Assembly: GCF_009380165.1 (NCBI RefSeq)
Contig: NZ_WHUF01000001.1
Coordinates: forward strand, 310,001 to 374,000
Source of the DNA: Rugamonas rivuli
GTDB lineage: Bacteria > Pseudomonadota > Gammaproteobacteria > Burkholderiales > Burkholderiaceae_D
DNA length: 64,000 nt
Direction: 5' to 3'
Under the pieces are notes generated by a model. It did no database searches, had not been told where the DNA came from, and saw only the letters and a list, made by a program, of their open reading frames with translations. A program made the position numbers and the translations under genes. Shown here piece by piece: positions 27,127-34,912 of the stretch (its first letter is position 1; the number at the start of each line of letters is the position of its first letter).

Positions 27127-27495
27127 ATGAAACGTGTCACCGGCATTGGCGGTGTGTTCTTCAAATCTCCAGACCCGAAGCGGCTGACCGAGTGGTATCG
27201 GGTTCATCTTGGCTTCGATGTGTCGGAGTGGGGCGGCGTCGCCTTCCGCTGGTCCGGCACGGGAACCACGGCGTGGAGCCCGTTCAAGCAGGACTCGGAC
27301 TATTTCGCTCCGAGCACCGCGCCGTTCATGTTCAACTATCGGGTGGATGACTTGCATGCGCTGTTGGCCGCGCTGCGCGCCGAGGGCTGCCAGGTCGAAG
27401 ACAAGGTCGATGAATCGGAGTACGGCAAGTTCGGCTGGGTGATCGACCCGGACGGCAACAAGGTCGAGCTGTGGGAGCCGCCTGAAGGAAAATGA
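27127..27495 (+). CDS. VOC family protein (glyoxalase/dioxygenase fold)
   Basis: 122 residues, a complete single vicinal-oxygen-chelate module. It begins ITGIGGVFFKSPDPKRLTEWY (first beta strand and helix of the fold) and ends GWVIDPDGNKVELWEPP, where the glutamate in KVELWE is the usual metal ligand. Substrate unknown; the family includes glyoxalases, dioxygenases and antibiotic-binding proteins. CAGGAG lies 7 bases before the ATG, and an intrinsic terminator follows the stop directly, so this is a single-gene transcript. Confidence 0.85.
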   Translation: MKRVTGIGGVFFKSPDPKRLTEWYRVHLGFDVSEWGGVAFRWSGTGTTAWSPFKQDSDYFAPSTAPFMFNYRVDDLHALLAALRAEGCQVEDKVDESEYGKFGWVIDPDGNKVELWEPPEGK

Positions 27496-27500
27496 TATGC

Positions 27501-27531
27501 AGGCCGCGCAGCAATGCGCGGCCTTTTTTTT
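27501..27531 (+). terminator. Intrinsic terminator after the VOC gene
   Basis: A 9-bp GC-rich stem (AGGCCGCGC with GCGCGGCCT), 6-nt loop and a run of eight T, starting 6 bp after the stop codon. Confidence 0.9.
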
Positions 27532-27540
27532 GTCTTTGAT

Positions 27541-27554
27541 TGATAGCGCTAACA
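27541..27554. promoter_or_regulatory. Upstream LacI-type operator of the gluconate operon
   Basis: TGATAGCGCTAACA, one base from the perfect palindrome at 27691-27706, centred about 151 bp upstream of it. A pair at this distance suits repression by DNA looping. Confidence 0.65.
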
Positions 27555-27655
27555 TTTCGGCTCTAAATTTTCAAGCGGAATTATGGTCAAAGTAGTGGGA
27601 TAGGCCATAGCGTCCAAGCCACACCACAGTTTGTGCGCCGCAACACGGATTATCC

Positions 27656-27683
27656 TTTACAAAAAATGACGACCGGCTAGACT
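27656..27683 (+). promoter_or_regulatory. Candidate promoter of the gluconate operon
   Basis: TTTACA (27656-27661) and TAGACT (27678-27683) are separated by 16 bp, predicting a transcript start near 27690, directly at the edge of the main operator. Confidence 0.55.
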
Positions 27684-27690
27684 ACAGGTC

Positions 27691-27706
27691 TTGTTAGCGC
27701 TAACAA
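27691..27706. promoter_or_regulatory. Main LacI/GntR-type operator of the gluconate operon
   Basis: TTGTTAGCGCTAACAA is a perfect 16-bp palindrome with the central GCGC usual for LacI-family repressors of the GntR type. It overlaps the predicted start point and lies 12 bp before the gluconokinase start codon. The repressor gene is not in the window. Confidence 0.8.
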
Positions 27707-27718
27707 TTTGGAGTGTCT

Positions 27719-28237
27719 GTGAACAATAGTGCGGTATATCGTTGGGTCGTCATGGGAGTGAGTGGCTGTGGAAAGAGCGAGATCGGATCTCGCCTGGCCA
27801 CGGAACTTGGGGTGCCTTTCCTTGAGGGGGACACTTTTCATCCGGCGGAGAACGTCGCCAAGATGTCGGCCGGCGTGCCGCTCGATGACGGCGACCGGGC
27901 CGGCTGGCTGTTGACGCTGCAAGCCAAAATCCGGGAAGCGGCGCAACGGGGCGAGGGGCTGGTGTTGTCCTGCTCATCCCTCAAGCGGCGCTACCGCGAC
28001 CTGCTGCGCCAGGCCGACCCTGAGCTGCGTTTCGCTCATCTGGACGGCGAACGTGCCGTCATCGAAAGCCGCATGCAATCCCGCACCGGTCACTACATGC
28101 CAACAAGTTTGCTCGACAGCCAGTTGCGCGATCTTGAACCGCTGCAGGCCGATGAATCGGGCTTGCGCCTGGACCTGACGCTGCCGCCATCGCAGCTGGT
28201 CAGTCTTATTTTGCAGTATCCGGAGCCGCAGCAATAG
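27719..28237 (+). CDS. gntK: Gluconokinase
   Basis: 172 residues from the GTG at 27719, which follows GGAG by 5 bases; a GTG at 27713 overlaps the ribosome site. Walker A GVSGCGKS at 13-20, then EGDTFHPAENVAKM (the gluconate-binding segment), PLDDGDRAGWL, and LVLSCSSLKRRYRDLLR, the classic GntK/IdnK signatures. Phosphorylates D-gluconate to 6-phosphogluconate for the Entner-Doudoroff or pentose phosphate route; cytosolic. First gene of an operon with a carrier and a porin; two LacI-type operators precede it. Confidence 0.95.
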   Translation: MNNSAVYRWVVMGVSGCGKSEIGSRLATELGVPFLEGDTFHPAENVAKMSAGVPLDDGDRAGWLLTLQAKIREAAQRGEGLVLSCSSLKRRYRDLLRQADPELRFAHLDGERAVIESRMQSRTGHYMPTSLLDSQLRDLEPLQADESGLRLDLTLPPSQLVSLILQYPEPQQ

Positions 28238-28268
28238 CGTGCCATCCATAATTTAACTGGGAGACAGA

Positions 28269-29585
28269 ATGAAAACCGATATCACCAAGAAGATACCGAA
28301 GCGGCGTTGGGGCATAGGCGCGCTGCTCGGAGTAGGCGTCCTGATCAACTACATCGACCGCATCGGCCTGTCCGTGGCCGCGCCGCAGATCAAGGAACTG
28401 TTTAACCTGACGCCGGTCGAACTGGGCTTGCTGTTCAGTGCCTTCGCCTGGTCCTATTCGCTGCTGCAGATTCCGGTCGGCATGGTGATGGATCGTTTCG
28501 GTCCTACCCGCGTTGGCCGCTGGGGGGCTTTCCTGTGGGGGCTGGCGGCTACGATCACCGCGTTTTCGAGCGGCTTCGCCGGCATCTTCGCTGCGCGCAT
28601 CCTGCTGGGCATTGCCGAAGCGCCTGCCTTCCCGGTCAGCGCCAAGGCTACAGGTTACTGGTTCCCGCGCAATGAGCGCGGCATGGCAACGGCGATCTTC
28701 GACGCCGCCGCCAAGTTCTCCAACGTGATCGGCGTGCCGCTGCTGGCGCTGACCATCGTCACCTTCGGCTGGCGCTGGGGCTTTGGCCTGACCGCTGTGC
28801 TGAGCTTCAGCTATTTCATCGCGTTCTATGTGCTGTACCGCGATCCTAGCGCCGATCCCAAGTTGAGCAAGGAAGAGCTGCGTTACATCCAGGACGGTGG
28901 CGCTTCGCCGGAAGGTCCGTCCGAAGCGGGCGCGCTCAATATGCTGGGCTATCTGCTGACCAAAACCAAGATCTGGGGCCTGACCATCGGCTTCGCCGCC
29001 TACGGTTATTCGTTCTATCTGTTCCTGACCTGGCTGCCTGGCTATCTGGTGCAGACCATGCACATGAGTATCCTGAAGTCGGCCGGTTACGCGGCGATTC
29101 CGTGGCTGGTGGCGACGGTGGCCGACTTGTTCGTCGGCGGCTGGCTGATCGATCACCTGATCTCGCGTGGCAAGGACGAATCGCTGGTCCGCAAAGGCGT
29201 GCTGGTATGCGGCATGGTGCTGGGCCTGGCCGTGTTCGGCGCGACGCAGACCACCGATCCTGCCTGGGCGATCTTCTGGATCTCCATCGCCTTGGGCGGC
29301 CTGGCTTCGGCGGCGCCGGTGGGCTGGTCGCTGCCATCGCTGATAGCGCCGAAGGGCGGCGCAGGCACCATCGGCGGCATCATGAACTTTGCCAACAACC
29401 TGATGGGCGCGGCTGCTCCTATCGTCACCGGCATGATCGTCGGCGCCACCAACTCGTTCACCAACGCCTTCATGGTCGCTGGCGTGATTCTGTTGATCGG
29501 CATCGTGTCCTTCGTCTTCGTGCTCGGCAAGATCGAAGCCATCCCCGACCCTGAGCCGCGCGGCGCTATCCAGCCGGCGCGCTGA
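28269..29585 (+). CDS. MFS transporter, ACS family (gluconate/galactonate-type)
   Basis: 438 residues with 12 membrane helices, inner membrane. Helix 1 region INYIDRIGLSVAAPQIKE and the GMVMDRFGPTRVGRWG loop between helices 2 and 3 are typical of the DgoT/GudP-like anion:cation symporters. It lies 31 bp after gluconokinase with GGGAGACAG as ribosome site, so gluconate is the likely cargo, although Gnt-type carriers are more usual in enterics. The following porin would bring the substrate across the outer membrane. Confidence 0.92.
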   Translation: MKTDITKKIPKRRWGIGALLGVGVLINYIDRIGLSVAAPQIKELFNLTPVELGLLFSAFAWSYSLLQIPVGMVMDRFGPTRVGRWGAFLWGLAATITAFSSGFAGIFAARILLGIAEAPAFPVSAKATGYWFPRNERGMATAIFDAAAKFSNVIGVPLLALTIVTFGWRWGFGLTAVLSFSYFIAFYVLYRDPSADPKLSKEELRYIQDGGASPEGPSEAGALNMLGYLLTKTKIWGLTIGFAAYGYSFYLFLTWLPGYLVQTMHMSILKSAGYAAIPWLVATVADLFVGGWLIDHLISRGKDESLVRKGVLVCGMVLGLAVFGATQTTDPAWAIFWISIALGGLASAAPVGWSLPSLIAPKGGAGTIGGIMNFANNLMGAAAPIVTGMIVGATNSFTNAFMVAGVILLIGIVSFVFVLGKIEAIPDPEPRGAIQPAR

Positions 29586-29658
29586 TGTAAATCCTACCTG
29601 CGGATGAGGCGGCGCCGACAGCGCGCCGTCTCACCGACACACAAATCTGGAGACAAAA

Positions 29659-30723
29659 ATGAAAAAAAGCATTTATGCAATGGGTGCGCTCGCCCTGGCT
29701 ACTTGTTCCGCAGCCGCACTGGCGCAAAGCAATGTGACGTTCTACGGCGTGATGGACATGGGTATCTCGCAAGACCGCGGCGGCATCGCCGGCACATCGA
29801 CCCGCGCCACCAGCGGCATGGCGACGCAAAGCCGCTGGGGCTTCCGTGGCAACGAAGACCTGGGCGGCGGCATGTCGGCCTTCTTTGTGATCGAAGGCGG
29901 GATTCATGCGGACACTGGAGTCTCGACGCAGAACAGCACGCTGTTCGGCCGCACCAGCATCGTCGGCCTGGGCACCAAGTACGGCGCGGTGTCTGCGGGC
30001 TTGCAGGACACACCGCTGTTCACCACGCTCAATACCGTGGTCGACCCGCTGCGCAACGGGATCGCGCGCTCCAACAATCTGATGTCGTCGACCGGATTCC
30101 GGGCTGGTAATTCGGTGTTGTATCGCACGCCGGTCATTGAGGGCTTCAGCGCCGACGCCATGTATGTGGCGGGCGAGGTGGCAGGCGACCAGCGCGCCAG
30201 CCGCGCGCTGGGTGGATCGTTTGGTTATAGCCGTGGTCCGCTGAACGTGCGGCTGGCTTACCACAACAAGAACAACGATACGGCCACCCTGAAGAACACT
30301 GGCTCGGCGCGCAATACGCTGCTGGGTGCGAACTATGATTTTGGTCCGGCCAAGGCCTGGTTTGGTTATGGTGTCGACCGTGGCTTGAACTCCTCGCCGC
30401 TGAACAGCTCCATCGTCAATTTCGATGGCCCGGCGCCGGTGGCCTCCACCGACAGCCGCGATGTGCTGCTTGGCGTGACGGTGCCGTGCGGCCTGAGCAC
30501 CGTGGTTGCGACGTATATCAACAAGAACGACCGCACCGCGCGGAATCAGGATGCGCAGCAGTATGCGCTGGCGTATATGTATGCGTTCTCCAAACGCACC
30601 GATATCTACACCTCCTATGCGCTGATACGCAACCATAACGGCGGCGGCTACACGGAAGGTAATAGCGAGGAGCCGGGTATCGGCAACCGTCAGTTCACCG
30701 TCGGCTTACGCCACCGCTTCTGA
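29659..30723 (+). CDS. Gram-negative porin (betaproteobacterial type)
   Basis: 354 residues. Signal peptide of about 22 residues ending AAALAQ, then the usual start SNVTFYGVMDMGISQDRGG and GEDLGGG-like segment (NEDLGGGMSAFFVIEGG), and the final strand ends in phenylalanine (RQFTVGLRHRF), as required for outer-membrane assembly. The family forms trimeric 16-strand channels. As third gene of the gluconate operon it probably serves sugar-acid entry. Its stop lies 1 bp from the stop of the convergent DUF3147 gene. Confidence 0.92.
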   Translation: MKKSIYAMGALALATCSAAALAQSNVTFYGVMDMGISQDRGGIAGTSTRATSGMATQSRWGFRGNEDLGGGMSAFFVIEGGIHADTGVSTQNSTLFGRTSIVGLGTKYGAVSAGLQDTPLFTTLNTVVDPLRNGIARSNNLMSSTGFRAGNSVLYRTPVIEGFSADAMYVAGEVAGDQRASRALGGSFGYSRGPLNVRLAYHNKNNDTATLKNTGSARNTLLGANYDFGPAKAWFGYGVDRGLNSSPLNSSIVNFDGPAPVASTDSRDVLLGVTVPCGLSTVVATYINKNDRTARNQDAQQYALAYMYAFSKRTDIYTSYALIRNHNGGGYTEGNSEEPGIGNRQFTVGLRHRF

Positions 30724-30724
30724 G

Positions 30725-31075
30725 TTAAAGCAGCTCGATGCCGAAGCGGCGTACGAGCATCGCGAACAGGCCGAAGCAAACGATGGTGAGGACTATGCAT
30801 GCCAGCAGCGTCGGCCAAAAGCCGATGCGTGGCAGCAGGAGAGGGAAGGCCAGGAACATCGGCAGCGTCGGCACCACGTACCAGAAGGTGTACCAGGCGT
30901 GATTGGCGATTTTTTGCTCGGGCTGTTTTTCAACGTACAGCCAGATCAAGGCCAGTACCGTCACCAGCGGCAGCGCGGCGATCAGGCCTCCCACGCGGTC
31001 GCTGCGCTTGGCAAACTCGGATACGCCTACCACAACAGCGGACGTTAATAAGTACTTGATGATTAACCAGGCCAT
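30725..31075 (-). CDS. DUF3147 family membrane protein
   Basis: 116 residues with about four membrane helices: LIIKYLLTSAVVVGVSE, GLIAALPLVTVLALIWL, FWYVVPTLPMFLAFPLLLP and WPTLLACIVLTIVCF. The first and second match the DUF3147 (YndE-like) pattern, including SDRVGGLIAALP. Function is unknown. It is the last of a chain of genes in one direction that starts at the PiT phosphate carrier. Confidence 0.8.
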   Translation of the reverse strand: MAWLIIKYLLTSAVVVGVSEFAKRSDRVGGLIAALPLVTVLALIWLYVEKQPEQKIANHAWYTFWYVVPTLPMFLAFPLLLPRIGFWPTLLACIVLTIVCFGLFAMLVRRFGIELL

Positions 31076-31084
31076 ACACTTCCT

Positions 31085-31423
31085 TTAAAACCGATAACAA
31101 TGCGCCTGCTGGCTGTCGCTGCGCAAGGATGGCATGACCAGCACGGCGGACGTCTCTTGTTGGCACGCCAGCAGCGCTTTCCGGGATGCTTCGATCCCTT
31201 CCTGGATAAAGTCCTTTTTCGCGGCGCCGGCGATGGCGTTGGACATCTGTGCGTCGCGGGATTGTAGCTTATCTGTGGCCGGCACCGCACCGAGCTTCAG
31301 CTCCTGCAGCCCCTTGGCGAAGGTCGAGCGGGTCAGCTGTCCGCCGGTGGAGCTGAGTACTGCTTGTCCGTCGTCCGCGTGCGCCGTGATGCACGCCAGC
31401 GATAGTGCGAGCAGCAGCTTCAT
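31085..31423 (-). CDS. Small exported hypothetical protein
   Basis: 112 residues from the ATG at 31423, which overlaps the stop of the VOC gene (ATGA), so translation is coupled. The start gives a signal peptide (KLLLALSLACITAHA) ending near residue 16. The mature part is mostly helical, with DAQMSNAIAGAAKKDF and one cysteine pair (LACQQ and AHCYRF) that could form a disulfide. A longer frame to 31495 has no signal peptide. I do not recognise the family. Confidence 0.65.
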   Translation of the reverse strand: MKLLLALSLACITAHADDGQAVLSSTGGQLTRSTFAKGLQELKLGAVPATDKLQSRDAQMSNAIAGAAKKDFIQEGIEASRKALLACQQETSAVLVMPSLRSDSQQAHCYRF

Positions 31424-31788
31424 GGCGTGTCGGCGCCGACAAAGGTCAGCCGGTTGCCGGATGGGTCTTTGATCGACATCTCGCGACTGCCCCATGGCAT
31501 GTCCTCGATGCCAGGGCGTGCGTATTTGAACTGCTTGGCCAGCAGCGCGGCGTGGAATTCATCCAGCCCGCTGGTCTCGATGCGGATGGCGCTGCCCGGG
31601 CTGCAATCGCCGAAATGTTCGGTCAGGTGCAGCACGCAGTCGCCACGGGATACCTGCATGTACAAGGGCGTACCTGGTTCGAAGCGGTGCTCCCAATCGA
31701 CCTTGAATCCGAGGAAGCCGACATAGAATTCCAGCGTCTGCGCTTCGTCGAAGCTTCTCAGTATGGGCGTGATGCGGCTCAGGTTCAT
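31420..31788 (-). CDS. VOC family protein (bleomycin-resistance-like)
   Basis: 122 residues, one VOC module of the glyoxalase superfamily branch that resembles bleomycin-resistance proteins: FDEAQTLEFYVGFLGFKVDWEH at the start, then GDCVLHLTEHFGD and the end MSIKDPSGNRLTF. The usual metal-binding glutamate late in the fold is replaced (NRLTF instead of xxxE), which suits a binding role rather than metal catalysis. It overlaps the next gene by 4 bp and starts 13 bp after the other VOC gene's stop. Confidence 0.82.
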   Translation of the reverse strand: MNLSRITPILRSFDEAQTLEFYVGFLGFKVDWEHRFEPGTPLYMQVSRGDCVLHLTEHFGDCSPGSAIRIETSGLDEFHAALLAKQFKYARPGIEDMPWGSREMSIKDPSGNRLTFVGADTP

Positions 31789-31801
31789 GGCGAAGGCCCT
31801 C

Positions 31802-32173
31802 TCACAGGTGCTGGTCGATCAGAACGGGATTGCCGTCGGGGTCTGTGAGGATGATGCTGGCCGGGCCGGCGGTGGTTTCGTCGGCCTCGGAGGCGAGGGC
31901 GAGGCCTTGCGCCTTCAGCTGGCGCTGGATCTCGCGCACGTCGGTGAAGCTGTCCAGCGCTGCGGCGTTCTGGTCCCAGCCCGGATTGAAGGTCAGCATA
32001 TTCTTCTCGAACATGCCCTGGAACAGGCCGATGATATGGTCGCCGTTCTTGAGGATCAGCCAGTTCTGCGCGGGGTTGCCGCCGAACTGCTTGAAGCCCA
32101 GTTTTTCATAGAAAGCCCGCGAGGCGGCCAAGTCCTTGACCGCCAGGCTGATGGAAAACGCGCCGAGTTGCAT
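31802..32173 (-). CDS. VOC family protein
   Basis: 123 residues. [21 protein letters not shown] at the start and [17 protein letters not shown] at the end define one VOC module; a middle [15 protein letters not shown] helix belongs to the subfamily often annotated simply as VOC family protein. AGGAG precedes the ATG by 6 bases. It sits 50 bp downstream of PPK2 and leads into the second VOC gene, so both probably share the phosphate-block transcript, although a metabolic link is not evident. Confidence 0.85.
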   Translation of the reverse strand: MQLGAFSISLAVKDLAASRAFYEKLGFKQFGGNPAQNWLILKNGDHIIGLFQGMFEKNMLTFNPGWDQNAAALDSFTDVREIQRQLKAQGLALASEADETTAGPASIILTDPDGNPVLIDQHL

Positions 32174-32223
32174 GTCGATCTCCTAACATGGATGATCGGC
32201 CAACTTTAGCACAGCAACGTCGC

Positions 32224-33144
32224 TCAGTACACTTCCGGTACGATGATTTCGGCGGGCACCGGGCGGCGCACGTAGTCGTCGTGGTACTCGCGTTCCGGCA
32301 GCTGGATCGCCGGATGCTCGACTTCCACATACGGCATCTGCTCCAGCAGGTGGTGGATGCAGTTCAGGCGGGCCTTCTTCTTGTCTACGCCTTGCACCAC
32401 CCACCATGGCGCTTCCGCAATGTGGGTGCGCTCCAGCATGATCTCCTTGGCCTTGGTGTATTCCTCCCAACGGCGGCGCGATTCCAGATCCATCGGGCTC
32501 AGTTTCCACTGCTTGAGCGGATCGTGGATGCGGCCGAGGAAGCGGGCGTTCTGTTCCTCGTCAGAGATCGAGAACCAGTACTTGATCAACTGGATGCCGG
32601 AGCGGGCCAGCATGCGCTCGAATTCCGGCACGGTCTGGAAGAACTCTTCGTACTGCTCGTCGGTGCAGAAGCCCATCACGCGCTCGACGCCGGCGCGGTT
32701 GTACCAGCTGCGGTCGAACAGTACGATCTCGCCGGCGGCAGGCAGGTGCGACACGTAGCGCTGGAAGTACCATTGCGTGCGCTCGCGGTTGTTCGGCGCG
32801 GGCAGCGCGGCCACGCGGCACACGCGGGGATTCAGGCGCTGGACGATGCGCTTGATGACGCCACCCTTGCCGGCGGCATCGCGGCCTTCGAACAGGATCA
32901 CGACCTTGTGGCCGGTGTGGACCACCCAGTCCTGCAGCTTGACCAGCTCCGCTTGCAGGCGGAACAGCTCGCGGAAGTAGAGCCGGCGGGCTTCCTTGGC
33001 TTCGTCGCTGCGTTCGCTGACCAGCACCTGGCGGGTGACTGGATCGATCTCGCGGTCTTCCAGTTCCATCTCCAGCTCTTCGTCATAGCTGTCGGTCAGT
33101 TCGCGCTGCACGCGTTCCATCAAATCGGTTTCATTCAGTCGCAT
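32224..33144 (-). CDS. ppk2: Polyphosphate kinase 2
   Basis: 306 residues, normal for a single-domain PPK2. Walker A FEGRDAAGKGG around 85-95, the lid-region Arg motif VCRVAALPAPNNRERTQWYFQRY, and Walker B-like VLFDRSWYNRAGVE near 141-154 are intact. Such enzymes use inorganic polyphosphate to phosphorylate nucleoside diphosphates (or monophosphates, depending on class); the length and the 50-residue N-terminal helical head suit class I. It lies 13 bp after the phosphate carrier gene, which carries a Pho box, so phosphate uptake and polyphosphate turnover are co-expressed. Confidence 0.93.
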   Translation of the reverse strand: MRLNETDLMERVQRELTDSYDEELEMELEDREIDPVTRQVLVSERSDEAKEARRLYFRELFRLQAELVKLQDWVVHTGHKVVILFEGRDAAGKGGVIKRIVQRLNPRVCRVAALPAPNNRERTQWYFQRYVSHLPAAGEIVLFDRSWYNRAGVERVMGFCTDEQYEEFFQTVPEFERMLARSGIQLIKYWFSISDEEQNARFLGRIHDPLKQWKLSPMDLESRRRWEEYTKAKEIMLERTHIAEAPWWVVQGVDKKKARLNCIHHLLEQMPYVEVEHPAIQLPEREYHDDYVRRPVPAEIIVPEVY

Positions 33145-33157
33145 GGTCTATCCTGGG

Positions 33158-34756
33158 TCAGAAAATGTGGGAGAACAGCCAGAACAGCGAACCCGATAAC
33201 AGGATCGCCACCGGCAGCGTCAGCACCCAGGCGATAGCCAGGTTGCGGACGGTGGACCATTGCAGGCCGGAGCGGTTGGCGGCCATGGTGCCCGCCACGC
33301 CGGACGACAGCACTTGCGTGGTCGATACCGGCAGGCCGTATGCATCGGCCGCGCCGATGGTCAGCATCGCCACCATTTCGGCCGACGCGCCTTGCGCGTA
33401 GGTCAGGTGGGATTTGCCGATCTTCTCGCCGACGGTGACGACGATGCGCTTCCAGCCCACCATGGTGCCCAGGCCGAGCGCGATCGCCACCGCCACCTTC
33501 ACCCACAGCGGAATGAACTTGGTGGCGTCGTCCAGCTGCTGCTTGAAGGCCTTCAGGTTGGCGGAGGTGTCGGGATCGAAGGGCACGGCCTTGGTCTTGT
33601 CCATCACGCGCATCGCTTCGGCGGCCAGATACATATCGTTACGCACGTTGCCCACGGTTTCGGCAGGCACCTTGGCCAGCGAGCCATGCTGCTTGACCGC
33701 GTTGCGGATGTCGCCGATCAGCGCGGCCAGCGCAGGCACGACCTCCGGCGTCAGTTGCTTGCTGCGGATGTAGGCCGACAGTGCAGGGCGCGGCTCGGCC
33801 GCAGGCAGGGCGTTGGGCGGCAGATACCTTTGCAGCGACTGCTGCGTGACCTGGGCCACGGCGACGAACTGCGTGACCTGGTCCACCGGCATTGCGCGGT
33901 TCAGCGCATAGGCCATCGGCACGGTGCCGACCAGGATCAGCATGATCAGGCCCATGCCTTTTTGGCCGTCGTTGGAGCCGTGGGCGAAGGAGACGCCGGT
34001 GCAGGTCAGGATCAGCAGGCCGCGGATGTACCAGGGCGGCGGCGTGTTGCCGACCGGGGCTTCGTACAGCTCGCGGCTCTTGACGAAAGCGCGCAGCGCC
34101 AGCAACAGCAAGGCGGCGCACAGGAAACCGACCATCGGCGACAGCAGCAGCGAGTAGCCGACCTTGGCGGCCTGCGTCCAATCGACGCCGCTGGTGCCGT
34201 CGCGGCCGTGCATCAGCGCGTTGGCGATGCCGACGCCGAGGATGGAGCCGATCATGGTGTGCGACGACGATGCCGGCAGGCCGAGCGCCCAGGTGCCCAG
34301 GTTCCAGACGATGGCGGCGATCAGCAGCGCGAACACCATGGCGAAGCCGGAGCCGGAACCCACTTGCAGTATCAGTTCGACCGGCAGCAGCGAGATGATG
34401 CCAAAGGCGACCGCGCCGCTGGAGGTCAGCACGCCGAGGAAGTTGAAGCAGCCGGACCAGACGACGGCGGCGTTGGCCGGCATGGAGTTGGTGTAGATGA
34501 CGGTGGCGACGGCGTTGGCGGTGTCGTGGAAGCCGTTGACGAATTCGAAGGCGAGGGCGATCAGCAGGGCCACGCCGAGCAGTACGTAAGGCAGCCAGTT
34601 GGTGGCGACAGGGCCGGCTTCGGTGACGTCGGTGCGCAGGCTGTAGCCGCTGAACAGCAGGCCGGCCACCAGCAGCAGGAAGAAGACGGCGGCGGTGATG
34701 GGGGTGTTCTTGCTCTCGGCAGGGCTGACCCGCGCGGGTTGGACGACTGTATTCAT
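33158..34756 (-). CDS. pit: Inorganic phosphate transporter, PiT family
   Basis: 532 residues from the ATG at 34756 (GGAG nine bases upstream). Two homologous membrane halves carry the PiT signatures FVNGFHDTANAVATVI near the start and LPVSTTQVLSSGVAG near the end, with LPASSSHTMIGSILG in the first half. A large central hydrophilic part (about 270-390) lies between. Low-affinity metal-phosphate/proton symport at the inner membrane. First gene of the phosphate block with PPK2 and probably four smaller genes. A Pho box precedes it, so it should be induced in phosphate limitation. Confidence 0.93.
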   Translation of the reverse strand: MNTVVQPARVSPAESKNTPITAAVFFLLLVAGLLFSGYSLRTDVTEAGPVATNWLPYVLLGVALLIALAFEFVNGFHDTANAVATVIYTNSMPANAAVVWSGCFNFLGVLTSSGAVAFGIISLLPVELILQVGSGSGFAMVFALLIAAIVWNLGTWALGLPASSSHTMIGSILGVGIANALMHGRDGTSGVDWTQAAKVGYSLLLSPMVGFLCAALLLLALRAFVKSRELYEAPVGNTPPPWYIRGLLILTCTGVSFAHGSNDGQKGMGLIMLILVGTVPMAYALNRAMPVDQVTQFVAVAQVTQQSLQRYLPPNALPAAEPRPALSAYIRSKQLTPEVVPALAALIGDIRNAVKQHGSLAKVPAETVGNVRNDMYLAAEAMRVMDKTKAVPFDPDTSANLKAFKQQLDDATKFIPLWVKVAVAIALGLGTMVGWKRIVVTVGEKIGKSHLTYAQGASAEMVAMLTIGAADAYGLPVSTTQVLSSGVAGTMAANRSGLQWSTVRNLAIAWVLTLPVAILLSGSLFWLFSHIF

Positions 34757-34804
34757 GCGATTCAGCTCCAGTATCAAGGTGGTAGCTGAATGTACTTGTC
34801 GAAT

Positions 34805-34821
34805 ATGACAGAGATATGACG
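34805..34821 (-). promoter_or_regulatory. Pho box upstream of the pit-ppk2 operon
   Basis: On the minus strand, CGTCAT and TGTCAT repeats (34816-34821 and 34805-34810) are spaced 11 bp with AT-rich linkers, the PhoB direct-repeat layout. A TACATT -10 candidate (34791-34796) follows 8 bp later, which fits PhoB-replaced -35 promoters. The PhoB match is by pattern only. Confidence 0.65.
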
Positions 34822-34912
34822 ACATCTATCGCAATAGTGTCGAAAGTTCTTGTTTTCCAGTTTGGCAATTCACTGTGAGAGAATAGTATCCTCGTAACTT
34901 GAAGATTTTCCG

